Positions 24,450-32,830 of a DNA stretch of 64,000 nt are shown piece by piece; position 1 is the first letter of the stretch, and each line of letters begins with the position of its first letter. Location: contig NZ_JACIHE010000010.1 of assembly GCF_014198245.1 (NCBI RefSeq), positions 1-64,000 of the forward strand, written 5' to 3'. The DNA is from Bradyrhizobium sp. cir1 (lineage in GTDB: Bacteria > Pseudomonadota > Alphaproteobacteria > Rhizobiales > Xanthobacteraceae). Under the pieces are notes generated by a model. That model ran no database searches. It saw only the letters and a program-made list of their open reading frames with translations, and had not been told where the DNA came from. The position numbers and the translations under genes were made by a program.

Positions 24450-25545
24450 GGCAGAACTTCCTGACGGTTTCGATGACGCGGTCCTGCTGGGCGCGCGTCA
24501 GATGCTGATCGACGGGGAAGCTGATGACTTCCTTGGCATGACGGTCGGTGACAGGGAACGTGCCCGGCGCGTAACCGAGATGCTTGAGGCCCTCCTGCTG
24601 ATACAGCGGGATCGGATAGTGGATCTTGGCCTCGATGCCGTTGTCCAGGCAGTATTTGTAGAGCTCGTCGCGGCGTTCGGCGAACACCATGTAGAGATGA
24701 TAGACGTGCTTCACGTTGGGACGGCGCGGCGGAACGCGCAGGCCGGGCAGGCCGGCGAGACCCGCATCGTAATAGGCCGCGTTCTCGATCCGGCGCCGCG
24801 TGATCTCGCTGGTCTGGCCGATCAGCCAGTTGCCGACCACGGCCTGCAAGGAATCGAGCCGCGAGTTGCAGCCGAGGATCGCGATCTCGTCGCGGTTCTT
24901 CATGCCGTGGTTGCGGATCAGGCGGAGCTTCTCGTTCATGCCGTCGTCATTGGTGACGACGACGCCGGCATCGCCCCAGACGTTGAGATTCTTGAGCGGA
25001 TGCAGGGAGAAGCCCGCCGCGATGCCGTGGGTGCCAGACCGCTTTCCGGCAAACTCCGACAGGATGCCCTGGCAGGCATCCTCGACCACGGGAAGGTTGT
25101 GGCGCTGGGCAATCGCCATCAGCTTGCCCATGTCGGTGACCTCGCCGGTCAACTGAACCGGCATGATCGCCTTGGTCTTCTCAGTGATCGCTGCCTCGAC
25201 ATAATCGACATTCATGCAGAAGGAATCGTCGCAGTCGACCAGCACCGGCGTCGCGCCGGTCTCCGCGATCGCACCGACCGTGGCGATGAAGGTGTTGGCG
25301 GCGGTGATGACCTCGTCGCCATGGCCGATGCCGAGCGCCTTGAGCGGCAGCTTGAGCGCATCGGTGCCGGATCCGACGCCGATGGCGTGACGCACGCCGA
25401 TCAGCTCGGCAAAGCGCTTTTCGAATTCGGCGACGGGCTTGCCAAGGGTGAAGTCACCGGTCGCAACCAGCCGGCCGATCTCGGCCAGGATGGGGGCGGG
25501 GTCGGCGAATTGCTCGAGCAGATAGGAATATCGAACGTCGTACAT
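24439..25545 (-). CDS. DegT/DnrJ/EryC1/StrS aminotransferase (second)
   Basis: The product is a 368-residue PLP enzyme with Lys185 in SLHPLKNLNVWGDAG as the Schiff-base residue and Asp156 in VEDACQG. GSGTDALKL at about 58-66 matches the family. ATG 25545 (MYDVRYSYL) is chosen; the long frame upstream of it is a shadow of the transketolase gene. It starts 8 bases after the transketolase C-subunit stop. It is related to 3-amino-sugar transaminases such as those using 3-keto-dTDP-sugars, but the substrate is not defined. Confidence 0.93.
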   Translation of the reverse strand: MYDVRYSYLLEQFADPAPILAEIGRLVATGDFTLGKPVAEFEKRFAELIGVRHAIGVGSGTDALKLPLKALGIGHGDEVITAANTFIATVGAIAETGATPVLVDCDDSFCMNVDYVEAAITEKTKAIMPVQLTGEVTDMGKLMAIAQRHNLPVVEDACQGILSEFAGKRSGTHGIAAGFSLHPLKNLNVWGDAGVVVTNDDGMNEKLRLIRNHGMKNRDEIAILGCNSRLDSLQAVVGNWLIGQTSEITRRRIENAAYYDAGLAGLPGLRVPPRRPNVKHVYHLYMVFAERRDELYKYCLDNGIEAKIHYPIPLYQQEGLKHLGYAPGTFPVTDRHAKEVISFPVDQHLTRAQQDRVIETVRKFCHGR

Positions 25546-25553
25546 GTGGCCCG

Positions 25554-26513
25554 TCAGGTGGAATGGAGTTGAGGAGCGGAGGTGCGCGACGCCGCGAGCG
25601 CATGCTCGATCGAGGTCGCAATGGCGTTGGCGGAGAGCCCGTGCTTCTTCAGCAGCGAGTCCTGCGAGCCGTAATTGTGCATGAAGCGGTCCGGCAGCGA
25701 CAGCCGAAGCATCGCGGGCAGGCCCGATCCGAGCTTGTCGATCAGCGTCTCCGCGACCGCGCTGCCGAGGCCGCCGGAGGGGACGTGCTCCTCGAGCGTC
25801 GCAACGAGCCTCGTGCCGCGGATGGCCTGCAGCAGCGCCTCGGTGTCGAGCGGCTTGACGGTGTGCATGTGCAGGATGCCGGAGCGGATGCCTTGCGCAG
25901 CCAGCAGGTCGGCTGCGGTGAGCGCCCGCTGAAGCATGATCCCGGTGGTCACCATGAGGACGTCGCCGGGCGACCGCATCAGGATGGCCTTGCCGATCTC
26001 GAAGCCGTGCTCGGCCTTGGAGACCACGGCATCGCCGCCCTTGCCGAGCCGGATGTAGATCGGGCCCTTCCAGTCGAGCGTCCGCTCCATCATGCGCGCA
26101 GCCTCGTCGGCGTCGCACGGGCAGATCACCGTCATGTTCGGCAGCGCCCGCATGATGGCGATGTCCTCGATCGCCTGGTGGGTGGGGCCGAGCGGTGCAT
26201 AGACGAGGCCCCCGCCGTTGGCGATCAGCCGCACCGGCAGATTGTGCAGGCAGAGATCGACGGCGACCTGCTCGTAGCAGCGCCGCGTCAGGAAGGTCGC
26301 GATGGTGTTGACGTAAGGCACAAAACCTTCCATCGCGAGACCGGCCGACATGCCGATGATGTGCGCCTCCGAAATGCCCTCGATCAGGTGGCGCTTGGGA
26401 AACTCCTTGCTCATCGCGCGCAGCGTGCCGGCGCCGGGATCGGAGCCGATGTAAAGCACACGCTCGTCGCGCGCGGCGAGCTTGTGGACCATGTTCATCG
26501 CGGTGTTGCGCAT
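25554..26513 (-). CDS. transketolase-like C-terminal subunit
   Basis: The product is a 319-residue protein corresponding to the pyrimidine-binding and C-terminal domains of transketolase. The conserved glutamate that activates thiamine diphosphate is Glu49 in EGISEAHIIG, and PTHQAIEDIAIMR follows as in transketolases and DXPS. ATG 26513 lies 10 bases after the N-subunit stop; an in-frame TTG at 26537 would add eight residues. With 26524-27372 it forms a split transketolase. Split forms in sugar clusters are thought to move a C2 unit onto or off a dedicated sugar. Lack of fusion and the location in the cluster argue against a housekeeping role. Confidence 0.9.
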   Translation of the reverse strand: MRNTAMNMVHKLAARDERVLYIGSDPGAGTLRAMSKEFPKRHLIEGISEAHIIGMSAGLAMEGFVPYVNTIATFLTRRCYEQVAVDLCLHNLPVRLIANGGGLVYAPLGPTHQAIEDIAIMRALPNMTVICPCDADEAARMMERTLDWKGPIYIRLGKGGDAVVSKAEHGFEIGKAILMRSPGDVLMVTTGIMLQRALTAADLLAAQGIRSGILHMHTVKPLDTEALLQAIRGTRLVATLEEHVPSGGLGSAVAETLIDKLGSGLPAMLRLSLPDRFMHNYGSQDSLLKKHGLSANAIATSIEHALAASRTSAPQLHST

Positions 26514-26523
26514 GGGGAGCCGA

Positions 26524-27372
26524 TCAAAAATCGCCAACAGCGACGCGAATGGCGTCGAGCTCGCTGTCGGTCAGCTTGTTCTTGTGGTGCCAGTCGGCGT
26601 TGGATTCCGCTGCCGGAAGTCCCTTGCCCTTGACGGTATGGCAGATGACGGCGGTAGGTTTGCCCGCAACGGCCGGGACCTGCTTCAGCACAGTGCGCAA
26701 AGCACTGACGTCGTGGCCGTTGACCTCCTGCACGGCGAAGCCGAAGCTGCGCCACTTGTCTGCGAGCGGCTCCAGCGGCAGCACGTAGTCGGTGGGGCCG
26801 TAGCTCTGCAGCTTGTTGTAGTCGATCAGCGCGACCAGGTTGTCGAGCCCGTGCTTGGCCGCGCCCATCGCAGCTTCCCACACCGATCCCTCGTTGATCT
26901 CGCCGTCGCCGAGCAGGACAAAAGTGCGGTAGCTGCGCTCGCGCATGCGCGCGGCGAGCGCAAGGCCGACGCCGATCGAGAGGCCATGTCCAAGCGCGCC
27001 GGTCGATGCCTCGACCCCCGGCACCATGCCGTATTCTGGATGTCCGCCCAGGATGCTGTCGGGGCCGCAGAAGCCGTCCAGCTCCGACAGCGGGAAGAAG
27101 CCGCGATCGGCGAGCAGCGCATAGAGCGCGAGACAGCCGTGGCCCTTGCTGAGGATGGCGCGGTCGCGATTCGGATCGCGCGGATTCTTCGGATCAATCC
27201 GCAGCACGTCGTCGTAGAGGACGCGGACCATTTCGATCAGCGACAGTGCAGGACCGACATGTCCGCGTCCCGCGGAGCGGACGGAGCCGAGCACAAGGCG
27301 ACGCAAATAGAGACTGCGCTCGTCCAGCGTGCAGGTGAGAGCGGATTCAGCGTGGGGTGAGATCTGGATCAC
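26524..27372 (-). CDS. transketolase-like N-terminal subunit
   Basis: The product is a 282-residue protein corresponding to the diphosphate-binding domain of transketolase. The thiamine diphosphate motif starts at Gly155 (GDGEINEGSVWEA), and the SKGHGCLALYALL and GALGHGLSIGVGLALA segments are intact. ATG 27372 overlaps the upstream kinase-like gene by 26 bases, consistent with coupled translation. Together with the C subunit it should give an active ThDP enzyme able to transfer a two-carbon ketol, which could lengthen or branch the carbon skeleton of the cluster's sugar (inference). Confidence 0.92.
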   Translation of the reverse strand: MIQISPHAESALTCTLDERSLYLRRLVLGSVRSAGRGHVGPALSLIEMVRVLYDDVLRIDPKNPRDPNRDRAILSKGHGCLALYALLADRGFFPLSELDGFCGPDSILGGHPEYGMVPGVEASTGALGHGLSIGVGLALAARMRERSYRTFVLLGDGEINEGSVWEAAMGAAKHGLDNLVALIDYNKLQSYGPTDYVLPLEPLADKWRSFGFAVQEVNGHDVSALRTVLKQVPAVAGKPTAVICHTVKGKGLPAAESNADWHHKNKLTDSELDAIRVAVGDF

Positions 27373-28384
27373 GTTGGCAAATCGCTTGATGGAGCCGGCG
27401 GGCTTTGTCGAGCTGACCGGTAAGGCGGACCTTCAGATCGCCACCTTGCACGGCCAAAGCGTGCCGGGAGCGGCTTTCCGGCAAATAGGCATTGAGCACA
27501 ATCAGGCACCAAATCGCTCCGAACACAGGATACAGTACGTCACGGCGGATCGCAAACGCGTCATCCCTAGCCGCGAAAGCTTGCGTGAGGCGTTCGGTCA
27601 ACCGATTCGCTTTGGCTTCGGATAGGTCGCTACCGGGATGAAGCGCGGAGTCGGACACGAGCTTGACCGGATCGTCCCAGCCGAAATACTCGAAGTCGAT
27701 GAATCGCAACCGGCCGTCTTCGCCGCGCAGCGCATTGTGCAGCCCGAAATCGGACGGACTGAGTGCGCGATACGCGGGCGCGAGATCTGCCGCAGGATCC
27801 CGGCCCAGTTCCGCATAGCGCAGGCGCAGCTTTCGAATCGCGAGCGACGTGCTGGGTACCAGGCTGCCGTCGATGAAGGCGCGCAGGTCCGGATGATCAT
27901 CCGAGGCCCGTCTCAGTCCATCCAGGCGCTGCTCGTACTGGGCGATGGCCTCCTCGGGCGAGAAGATGCTGGCCGAAGCGTTGCGCAAGGCCTGCGCGCC
28001 GTCGGCGTTGCGCAGGTGCTGCAGCTCGATCAGGAAATCGGCCAGCTGATCGGCATCGCCGTTCCGGGGGCGCAGCACCGCCGCTTCCCCGTCGAACCAT
28101 TGATACAGCGCGCAGAACGCATCGGCGTCCTTCGCGACCGGGCGCGGTGTCGACAAGATGCCGTGGCGCGACAGAAACGACAGCGCGTCATATTCCTGTC
28201 CCAGGCGATCGCGCCCGTCGGACGGATAGTGCTTGAGGGCGAGGGCCGGTCCCTTTGCCATCTCGAGCCGAAACACCCTGTTGTTGCCGCCGGATCGCGC
28301 CGGTTGGGCGGCAGCGACCGGGGCGCCTGCCAGACGGCTGCCGATCGCCATAGCATCCGCTGCGCTGATGTCGGGCTCGCTCAT
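27347..28384 (-). CDS. APH-fold kinase-like protein
   Basis: The product is a 345-residue protein of the aminoglycoside/choline kinase fold. The nucleotide-binding start (NNRVFRLEMAKGPALALKHY) and FIDFEYFGWDDPVKL as the metal-binding region are present. The catalytic loop reads SPSDFGLHNAL instead of the usual HGDxxxxN: the aspartate and asparagine are kept but the histidine is replaced. It may be a sugar kinase with altered chemistry or a weak enzyme. ATG 28384 overlaps the HAD gene stop by four bases (ATGA). A sugar-phosphorylating role in the pathway is inference. Confidence 0.8.
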   Translation of the reverse strand: MSEPDISAADAMAIGSRLAGAPVAAAQPARSGGNNRVFRLEMAKGPALALKHYPSDGRDRLGQEYDALSFLSRHGILSTPRPVAKDADAFCALYQWFDGEAAVLRPRNGDADQLADFLIELQHLRNADGAQALRNASASIFSPEEAIAQYEQRLDGLRRASDDHPDLRAFIDGSLVPSTSLAIRKLRLRYAELGRDPAADLAPAYRALSPSDFGLHNALRGEDGRLRFIDFEYFGWDDPVKLVSDSALHPGSDLSEAKANRLTERLTQAFAARDDAFAIRRDVLYPVFGAIWCLIVLNAYLPESRSRHALAVQGGDLKVRLTGQLDKARRLHQAICQRDPDLTPR

Positions 28385-29001
28385 GCCGCAAACACCTCGC
28401 GGCGGATGTCGGCCCATGTCGCGATCGGCCTGCAATGTTCGGGGTGCGGAGACTGCGAACGCGTGAACAGGATCGATCGCGTGCCCTTCGGGAAATGCGG
28501 TTGCTCGAAGACCTCGACGAGATCGTCGATGAAGATGTCGAGCTCCAGGCTCACGAGTCGCTCGACCTTGGCGGCCATCGTGTCCTCGAAATAAATGTCG
28601 CCGGCGGCAACCGCCGCATCCGCAGCGTCGGTCAGGCCGGCTCCACGCAGCCAGCCGCGTGCGGCTTCACGCAGGTCGGTGTGGTCGGGGTCCTGATGAC
28701 CGAATCGGGTCTTGTGGCTGACGATGTACACCTTCGCGCCGGCCTGTCTGCACGCCGCCAGAAATTCCCGCACGCCCGGATAGATCTCGGCGCCGCCAAT
28801 GCCCTTGCCGTAGACGAAGCCCTGCAGGCCTTGCCAGGCGAGCTCGCCGCCGGTGCGGGATCGCAAGTAATCCCGCACATCGGTCTTCAGCCCATCCCAG
28901 CCCTCCGGCACCAGCCCGCGCTGGCGCGCCGCGACGGCAAAGACCTTGTCGTAGCAGATGATCGTGTTGTCGAAATCGATGCCGATCCGCACGCCGCTCA
29001 C
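28381..29001 (-). CDS. HAD superfamily hydrolase
   Basis: The product is a 206-residue phosphatase-type protein. Motif I is DFDNT (nucleophile Asp9, acid/base Asp11), motif II is probably the serine in YIVSHKT, and the motif IV aspartates are in IFIDDLVEV. A cap-like insertion lies between motifs I and II. In the heptose pathway a HAD phosphatase (GmhB) removes the 7-phosphate between kinase and nucleotidyltransferase steps. This protein is not a close GmhB, but it sits with a GmhA-like isomerase and an HldE-like enzyme and could serve that step (inference). Its start overlaps the epimerase gene by four bases. Confidence 0.82.
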   Translation of the reverse strand: MSGVRIGIDFDNTIICYDKVFAVAARQRGLVPEGWDGLKTDVRDYLRSRTGGELAWQGLQGFVYGKGIGGAEIYPGVREFLAACRQAGAKVYIVSHKTRFGHQDPDHTDLREAARGWLRGAGLTDAADAAVAAGDIYFEDTMAAKVERLVSLELDIFIDDLVEVFEQPHFPKGTRSILFTRSQSPHPEHCRPIATWADIRREVFAA

Positions 29002-29999
29002 TTCAGGCTGATGTTCTGCATCATCTTGATGTTGAAGTACCTGGGGTCGTTGAGCGAGTTCGGCAGACGGCCGGTCTTGAAGGCGTCCACCAGACCCGAC
29101 ACGGCCTGCTCGATCGTGTGCGTCGGTGCAAATCCGAGCTCGCGGCGGATCTTCTCCGAAGAGACGTGATACGAGCGCAGATCGTCCGTCGGCTCGACCG
29201 CGATGTCGACGTTATTGCCGACCACTGACTTGACGATGTCGGCGATCTTCATCAGCGAGTGGTTCTCGTAGCCGATATTGTAGGTCTTGCCGTCGATCTT
29301 CGCGTCGTCCTGCTGAAGCAGGAACAGATAGGCCGCCGACATGTCCTGGATGTGCAGGTTGGGCCGGCGCTGCGTCCCGCCGAACACGCGGATGCGGCCG
29401 GTGTTGACCGCAAGGTTGGTCAGGATGTTGACGACGACGTCGAGCCGCTGCCGCGGTGCGTAGCCGCAGACGGTGGCAGGACGAACGGTGCAGGTGACGA
29501 ACCCGGATGCGGCCTCCTCGGCGAGGTCGGTCTCGCACATCGCCTTGAACTTGGAATAGTCCGTGAGCGGTTCGCAGGACAGGTCCTCGGTCACCTCGGC
29601 TTCGTCCTTGATGCCGTAGACGCTGGAGGAGGAGGCATAGATGAAGCGCTTGATGCCGGCCTTCTTCGCCGCGCGCACCATCGGCCGGAAGCAATCGTAG
29701 TTGATGGACTTGCCGAGTCCCGGGTCGAGCTCGAACGAGGGGTCGTTGGAAATGCAGGCGAGGTGGATCACCGCATTGTTGCCGCGCAGGGCCTCGTTGA
29801 TCGCGGCCTCGTCGCGGATGTCGCCCTTGATCAGCCGCAGGTTGGGGTTGTCACGGACGGCGTCGAAGACGTTCTCGCCGTACATGAACAGGTCGAGCAC
29901 CGTGACCTTGTGGCCTGCGGCGAGCAACTGGGGAACCAGCACGCTGCCGACATAGCCGGCGCCACCGGTGACCATCACGTTCCACTTTTGATCAATCAC
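28998..29999 (-). CDS. NAD-dependent epimerase/dehydratase (extended SDR)
   Basis: This 333-residue extended SDR has the cofactor motif TGGAGYVGS at 11-19 and the catalytic YSKFK (Tyr148, Lys152) after SSSSVYG. The C-terminal part binds the nucleotide-sugar. It could be a 4-epimerase, a 4,6-dehydratase or, in a heptose-type pathway, an HldD-like epimerase; the sequence does not decide. It lies 27 bp downstream of the HldE-like gene and overlaps the HAD gene by four bases. Confidence 0.9.
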   Translation of the reverse strand: MIDQKWNVMVTGGAGYVGSVLVPQLLAAGHKVTVLDLFMYGENVFDAVRDNPNLRLIKGDIRDEAAINEALRGNNAVIHLACISNDPSFELDPGLGKSINYDCFRPMVRAAKKAGIKRFIYASSSSVYGIKDEAEVTEDLSCEPLTDYSKFKAMCETDLAEEAASGFVTCTVRPATVCGYAPRQRLDVVVNILTNLAVNTGRIRVFGGTQRRPNLHIQDMSAAYLFLLQQDDAKIDGKTYNIGYENHSLMKIADIVKSVVGNNVDIAVEPTDDLRSYHVSSEKIRRELGFAPTHTIEQAVSGLVDAFKTGRLPNSLNDPRYFNIKMMQNISLK

Positions 30000-30026
30000 T
30001 GTCGTTCTCCGGAATTTGCCTTCGCG

Positions 30027-31592
30027 CTACTTCAACAACGCGGTGACGAACTTGACCAGCGGCACCTTCTCGACCGAGCTGCGGTGACCGACGATGCCGA
30101 CCTTGATCGCGCCGGCCGCATTGCCGATGAAGGCAACGTCCTCGATGTTGCCGCCGGCGGCCACCAGTGGTGCCGTGATCGTCAGGAAGGCGTCGCCGGC
30201 GCCGACGGTGTCGACGACGGTCTTGGTGAAGGCGGGCACGCGCGCGACGCCGGTCTTCGACGAGAAGGGGTAGCAGCCGAACGAGCCGTGCGTGATGATC
30301 ATGTTGTTGCAAGCGATGCTTCGGTGCAGGCCGCCCTGGATCACCGATGCGATGTCGTTGAACTTGTCGGTGGCCGCCAGGCGCGCTTCCGGCGCGTCGA
30401 TGCAGATGTAGTCGGCGCGCGGATACTTCGTGATCAGATTGTAGCCGTGGTTGCCGCTGTTGCTCTGCGCGTTGACCGCCAGGAACTTGGAGTTCGCGAT
30501 CAGCGTGTCGATCGTGCTGGATGCGATCATGCCGTGACCGAAATCTGTCACGATCACCACGTCCGCGCCACGCACGCGTTCCGCGGTGACCCTGTCGATC
30601 TCCTTGCGCGCCGTCTCGTCGAGCGGCGTGTCGTCCATCGTGTAGACTTCGAACAGCTTGTGCAGATAGCCCATCTCGACGTACCGCAATTTTCGGGTCG
30701 TCGGGCGGCCCTGAACGCGGATCGGCGTCAGCGTGACGTTCGGGCGGACATGCGCGCGAATGAACTCCTCGGGGTAGTCGTTGCCACCCAGTGTGGTGAC
30801 GATCTCGACCGACTTGCAGAAGCTTGCCACGTGGTTGGCCGCGGCGATGACGCCGCCGGCAAATTGCTCGCCATTCTTGAACAGCGTCGCGACGATGTTC
30901 TCCTTGGAGGCCTTTCCGAGCGCCGTGACGTACTGGTACTCGTCGATGATCGTGTCTCCGACCAGCACGACGTGCATGTCCTGGATCTTGTCGATCAGCT
31001 TCAGCAGGCGCTCGGCACCGCCGCCTTCGCGCACCTTCTGGAGGTAGTCGCGCAGAGGGGGATCGTAGATGTCGAAGTAGCGATTCAGCAGCGACGACGA
31101 ACTGAAGGTCACGTCGCGCGTGAAGACGATGCGACCGCCATGGCGCTCGACGGCCTCGCGCTCGGTGGCGATCTTGCCGGTGACGTCGTCCTCGGGATTT
31201 TCGTAGTCCGAGCCCTTCACGTAGATGTCGGGGCGTACGGTATCGAGGACCGGCTCGGCACTTGAGGTCCGGTTGATGCCGACCCAGTCGACCGTGCCGA
31301 GTGCGGCCAGCATCTCGGCGCGCATGTTCTCGGGAAAAATCGGCCGCCCCGGGCCCTTGTTGACGAAACGGTCGGCGGTGATGGTCACGATGACCACGTC
31401 GGCCTCGTTGCGCGCCGCCAGGATGTGCCGCACGTGACCGAGATGTACCAGATCGAACACGCCATGGCAGAGCGCAACGGTACGGCCCTCGGCCTGTGCG
31501 GCGCGCGCAATCACTGCCAGTTCGTCGAGCGTCTTGATCTTATCGTGCGGTGCCGGATGGACGGCCGGCTTGTCCGTCGGAGCATTGCCCAT
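30027..31592 (-). CDS. HldE-like fusion: cytidylyltransferase domain then PfkB kinase domain
   Basis: The product is a 521-residue two-domain protein. The N-terminal nucleotidyltransferase domain has HGVFDLVHLGHVRHI with the HxGH motif at 50-53, and VKGSDYENPEDDVTG further on. The C-terminal PfkB/ribokinase domain has VGDTIIDEY near residue 235, the central VIVTDFGHGM and the catalytic DTVGAGDAF with GAGD at 464-467. In E. coli HldE the kinase comes first, so the order here is inverted. It could phosphorylate C1 of a heptose-7-phosphate-like sugar and then add a nucleotide. ATG 31592 is chosen over an upstream frame of low-complexity sequence. Confidence 0.9.
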   Translation of the reverse strand: MGNAPTDKPAVHPAPHDKIKTLDELAVIARAAQAEGRTVALCHGVFDLVHLGHVRHILAARNEADVVIVTITADRFVNKGPGRPIFPENMRAEMLAALGTVDWVGINRTSSAEPVLDTVRPDIYVKGSDYENPEDDVTGKIATEREAVERHGGRIVFTRDVTFSSSSLLNRYFDIYDPPLRDYLQKVREGGGAERLLKLIDKIQDMHVVLVGDTIIDEYQYVTALGKASKENIVATLFKNGEQFAGGVIAAANHVASFCKSVEIVTTLGGNDYPEEFIRAHVRPNVTLTPIRVQGRPTTRKLRYVEMGYLHKLFEVYTMDDTPLDETARKEIDRVTAERVRGADVVIVTDFGHGMIASSTIDTLIANSKFLAVNAQSNSGNHGYNLITKYPRADYICIDAPEARLAATDKFNDIASVIQGGLHRSIACNNMIITHGSFGCYPFSSKTGVARVPAFTKTVVDTVGAGDAFLTITAPLVAAGGNIEDVAFIGNAAGAIKVGIVGHRSSVEKVPLVKFVTALLK

Positions 31593-31677
31593 GTGAATTA
31601 CCCCAAAGCGCCAGCCGGCCTTGGCCGGCTGGTCCCAAATTGAACCGATTCGCGGCGACAGTACCCGGCGAACCTGT

Positions 31678-32694
31678 TCAGTAGCTTGCCTTCTGCGACG
31701 CATCGTTGTCGTCGCCGAGATACTTGAACCAGTCCTTGGTGGCGTCGGCGATCTTGTCCACCGTCCACAGGGGGGCGTCCTTGTACTGGTCCATGGACTT
31801 CAGCATCGTCGCGACGCCGTCCTCGAATTTCACCTTCGGCGTCCAGTTCAGGACCCGCTTGATCTTGGTGATGTCGGCGTAGGTGCAGTCGGGCTCGCCG
31901 GGACGCTTGGGAATGTGGACCTTGTCGCCGCCGAGCAGTTCGACCAGCCGGTTGACGCTGTAAGTGTTGTCCGAGCCGACGTTGAAGATCTCGTGCGAGA
32001 CGTCGGAGCGTGCGGCCGTGACGAAGGCATCGGCGACATCGCTGACGAAGGTGAAATCGCGGGTTTGCTCGCCGTCGCCGACGACAGTGAACGGCTTGCC
32101 GGCGAGCTTCTGCGCCATGAAGACACCGAACACGGCGCCGTAGGTGCCGGTGGTACGATGGCGCGGGCCGTAGACGTTGAACAGGCGCAGCGCGACCGCG
32201 GGCAGCTTGTAGACCTGGCACCAGTGCATGACGCACTGCTCGCCAAGATTCTTGGTGAGCGCATAGGGATACATCGGCCGGATCTCGGCGCTCTCCGGCG
32301 TCGGATAGGCGTCGGGGATGCCGTAGCAGGAGGACGACGCCGCATACACGAAGCGGCTGACACCGGCGTGCCGCGCGGCCTCGAGAACGTTGACCGTGCC
32401 GTCGACATTGGCGCGGTGATACGGGATCGGCGATTCGATCGAGGGAACGATGTCGGCGAGGGCCGCGAGGTGGAACACCCAATCGATACCGTTGAAATAC
32501 GGATTGATCGCTTCGCGGTCGGTGACGTCGGCGCGGACGATCTTCAGCCGGCTCGAACCGGCGTGCGACGACAGATTTTCAGGACGTCCGATGACGAAAT
32601 TGTCGAGCGCAATCACCTCGTGGCCGTCATCGAGGAGGCGATCAACGAGATGACTGCCGATGAAGCCGGCGCCGCCAGTGACGATGCATTTCAT
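31678..32694 (-). CDS. NAD-dependent epimerase/dehydratase (extended SDR), GalE-like
   Basis: The product is a 338-residue extended SDR with TGGAGFIGSHLVD at 6-18, the ASSSCYG strand and the catalytic YALTK (Tyr144, Lys148), typical of UDP-glucose 4-epimerase and dTDP-glucose 4,6-dehydratase-like enzymes. It is the first gene of the leftward operon. ATG 32694 gives the family start MKCIVTGGAG; ATG 32703 would add three residues, and neither has a strong ribosome-binding site. It probably modifies the activated sugar after the HldE-like enzyme (inference). Confidence 0.9.
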   Translation of the reverse strand: MKCIVTGGAGFIGSHLVDRLLDDGHEVIALDNFVIGRPENLSSHAGSSRLKIVRADVTDREAINPYFNGIDWVFHLAALADIVPSIESPIPYHRANVDGTVNVLEAARHAGVSRFVYAASSSCYGIPDAYPTPESAEIRPMYPYALTKNLGEQCVMHWCQVYKLPAVALRLFNVYGPRHRTTGTYGAVFGVFMAQKLAGKPFTVVGDGEQTRDFTFVSDVADAFVTAARSDVSHEIFNVGSDNTYSVNRLVELLGGDKVHIPKRPGEPDCTYADITKIKRVLNWTPKVKFEDGVATMLKSMDQYKDAPLWTVDKIADATKDWFKYLGDDNDASQKASY

Positions 32695-32703
32695 GAGGAA
32701 CAT

Positions 32704-32830
32704 CCGTGGCGCGAATGCCCTGCGGGCGTCGCCAATGTTGAGTGAAACCCTGAAGTCGACTCGCAGTCGAATCGCAACTTTTGCAAGTTATACCTTTGCA
32801 ATCCCTAGTAATAGCCGGTATCAGGGCGTG
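32704..32830. promoter_or_regulatory. divergent promoter region of the carbohydrate cluster
   Basis: This 127-bp interval drives both arms of the cluster. It contains the perfect 15-bp palindrome TCGACT-CGC-AGTCGA (32756-32770) and a second inverted pair AACTT-TTGC-AAGTT (32776-32789). An AT-rich part follows with two TTGCAA hexamers (32781, 32796) and TAGTAAT (32806-32812), a candidate rightward -10. No regulator gene lies in the cluster. Confidence 0.55.
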
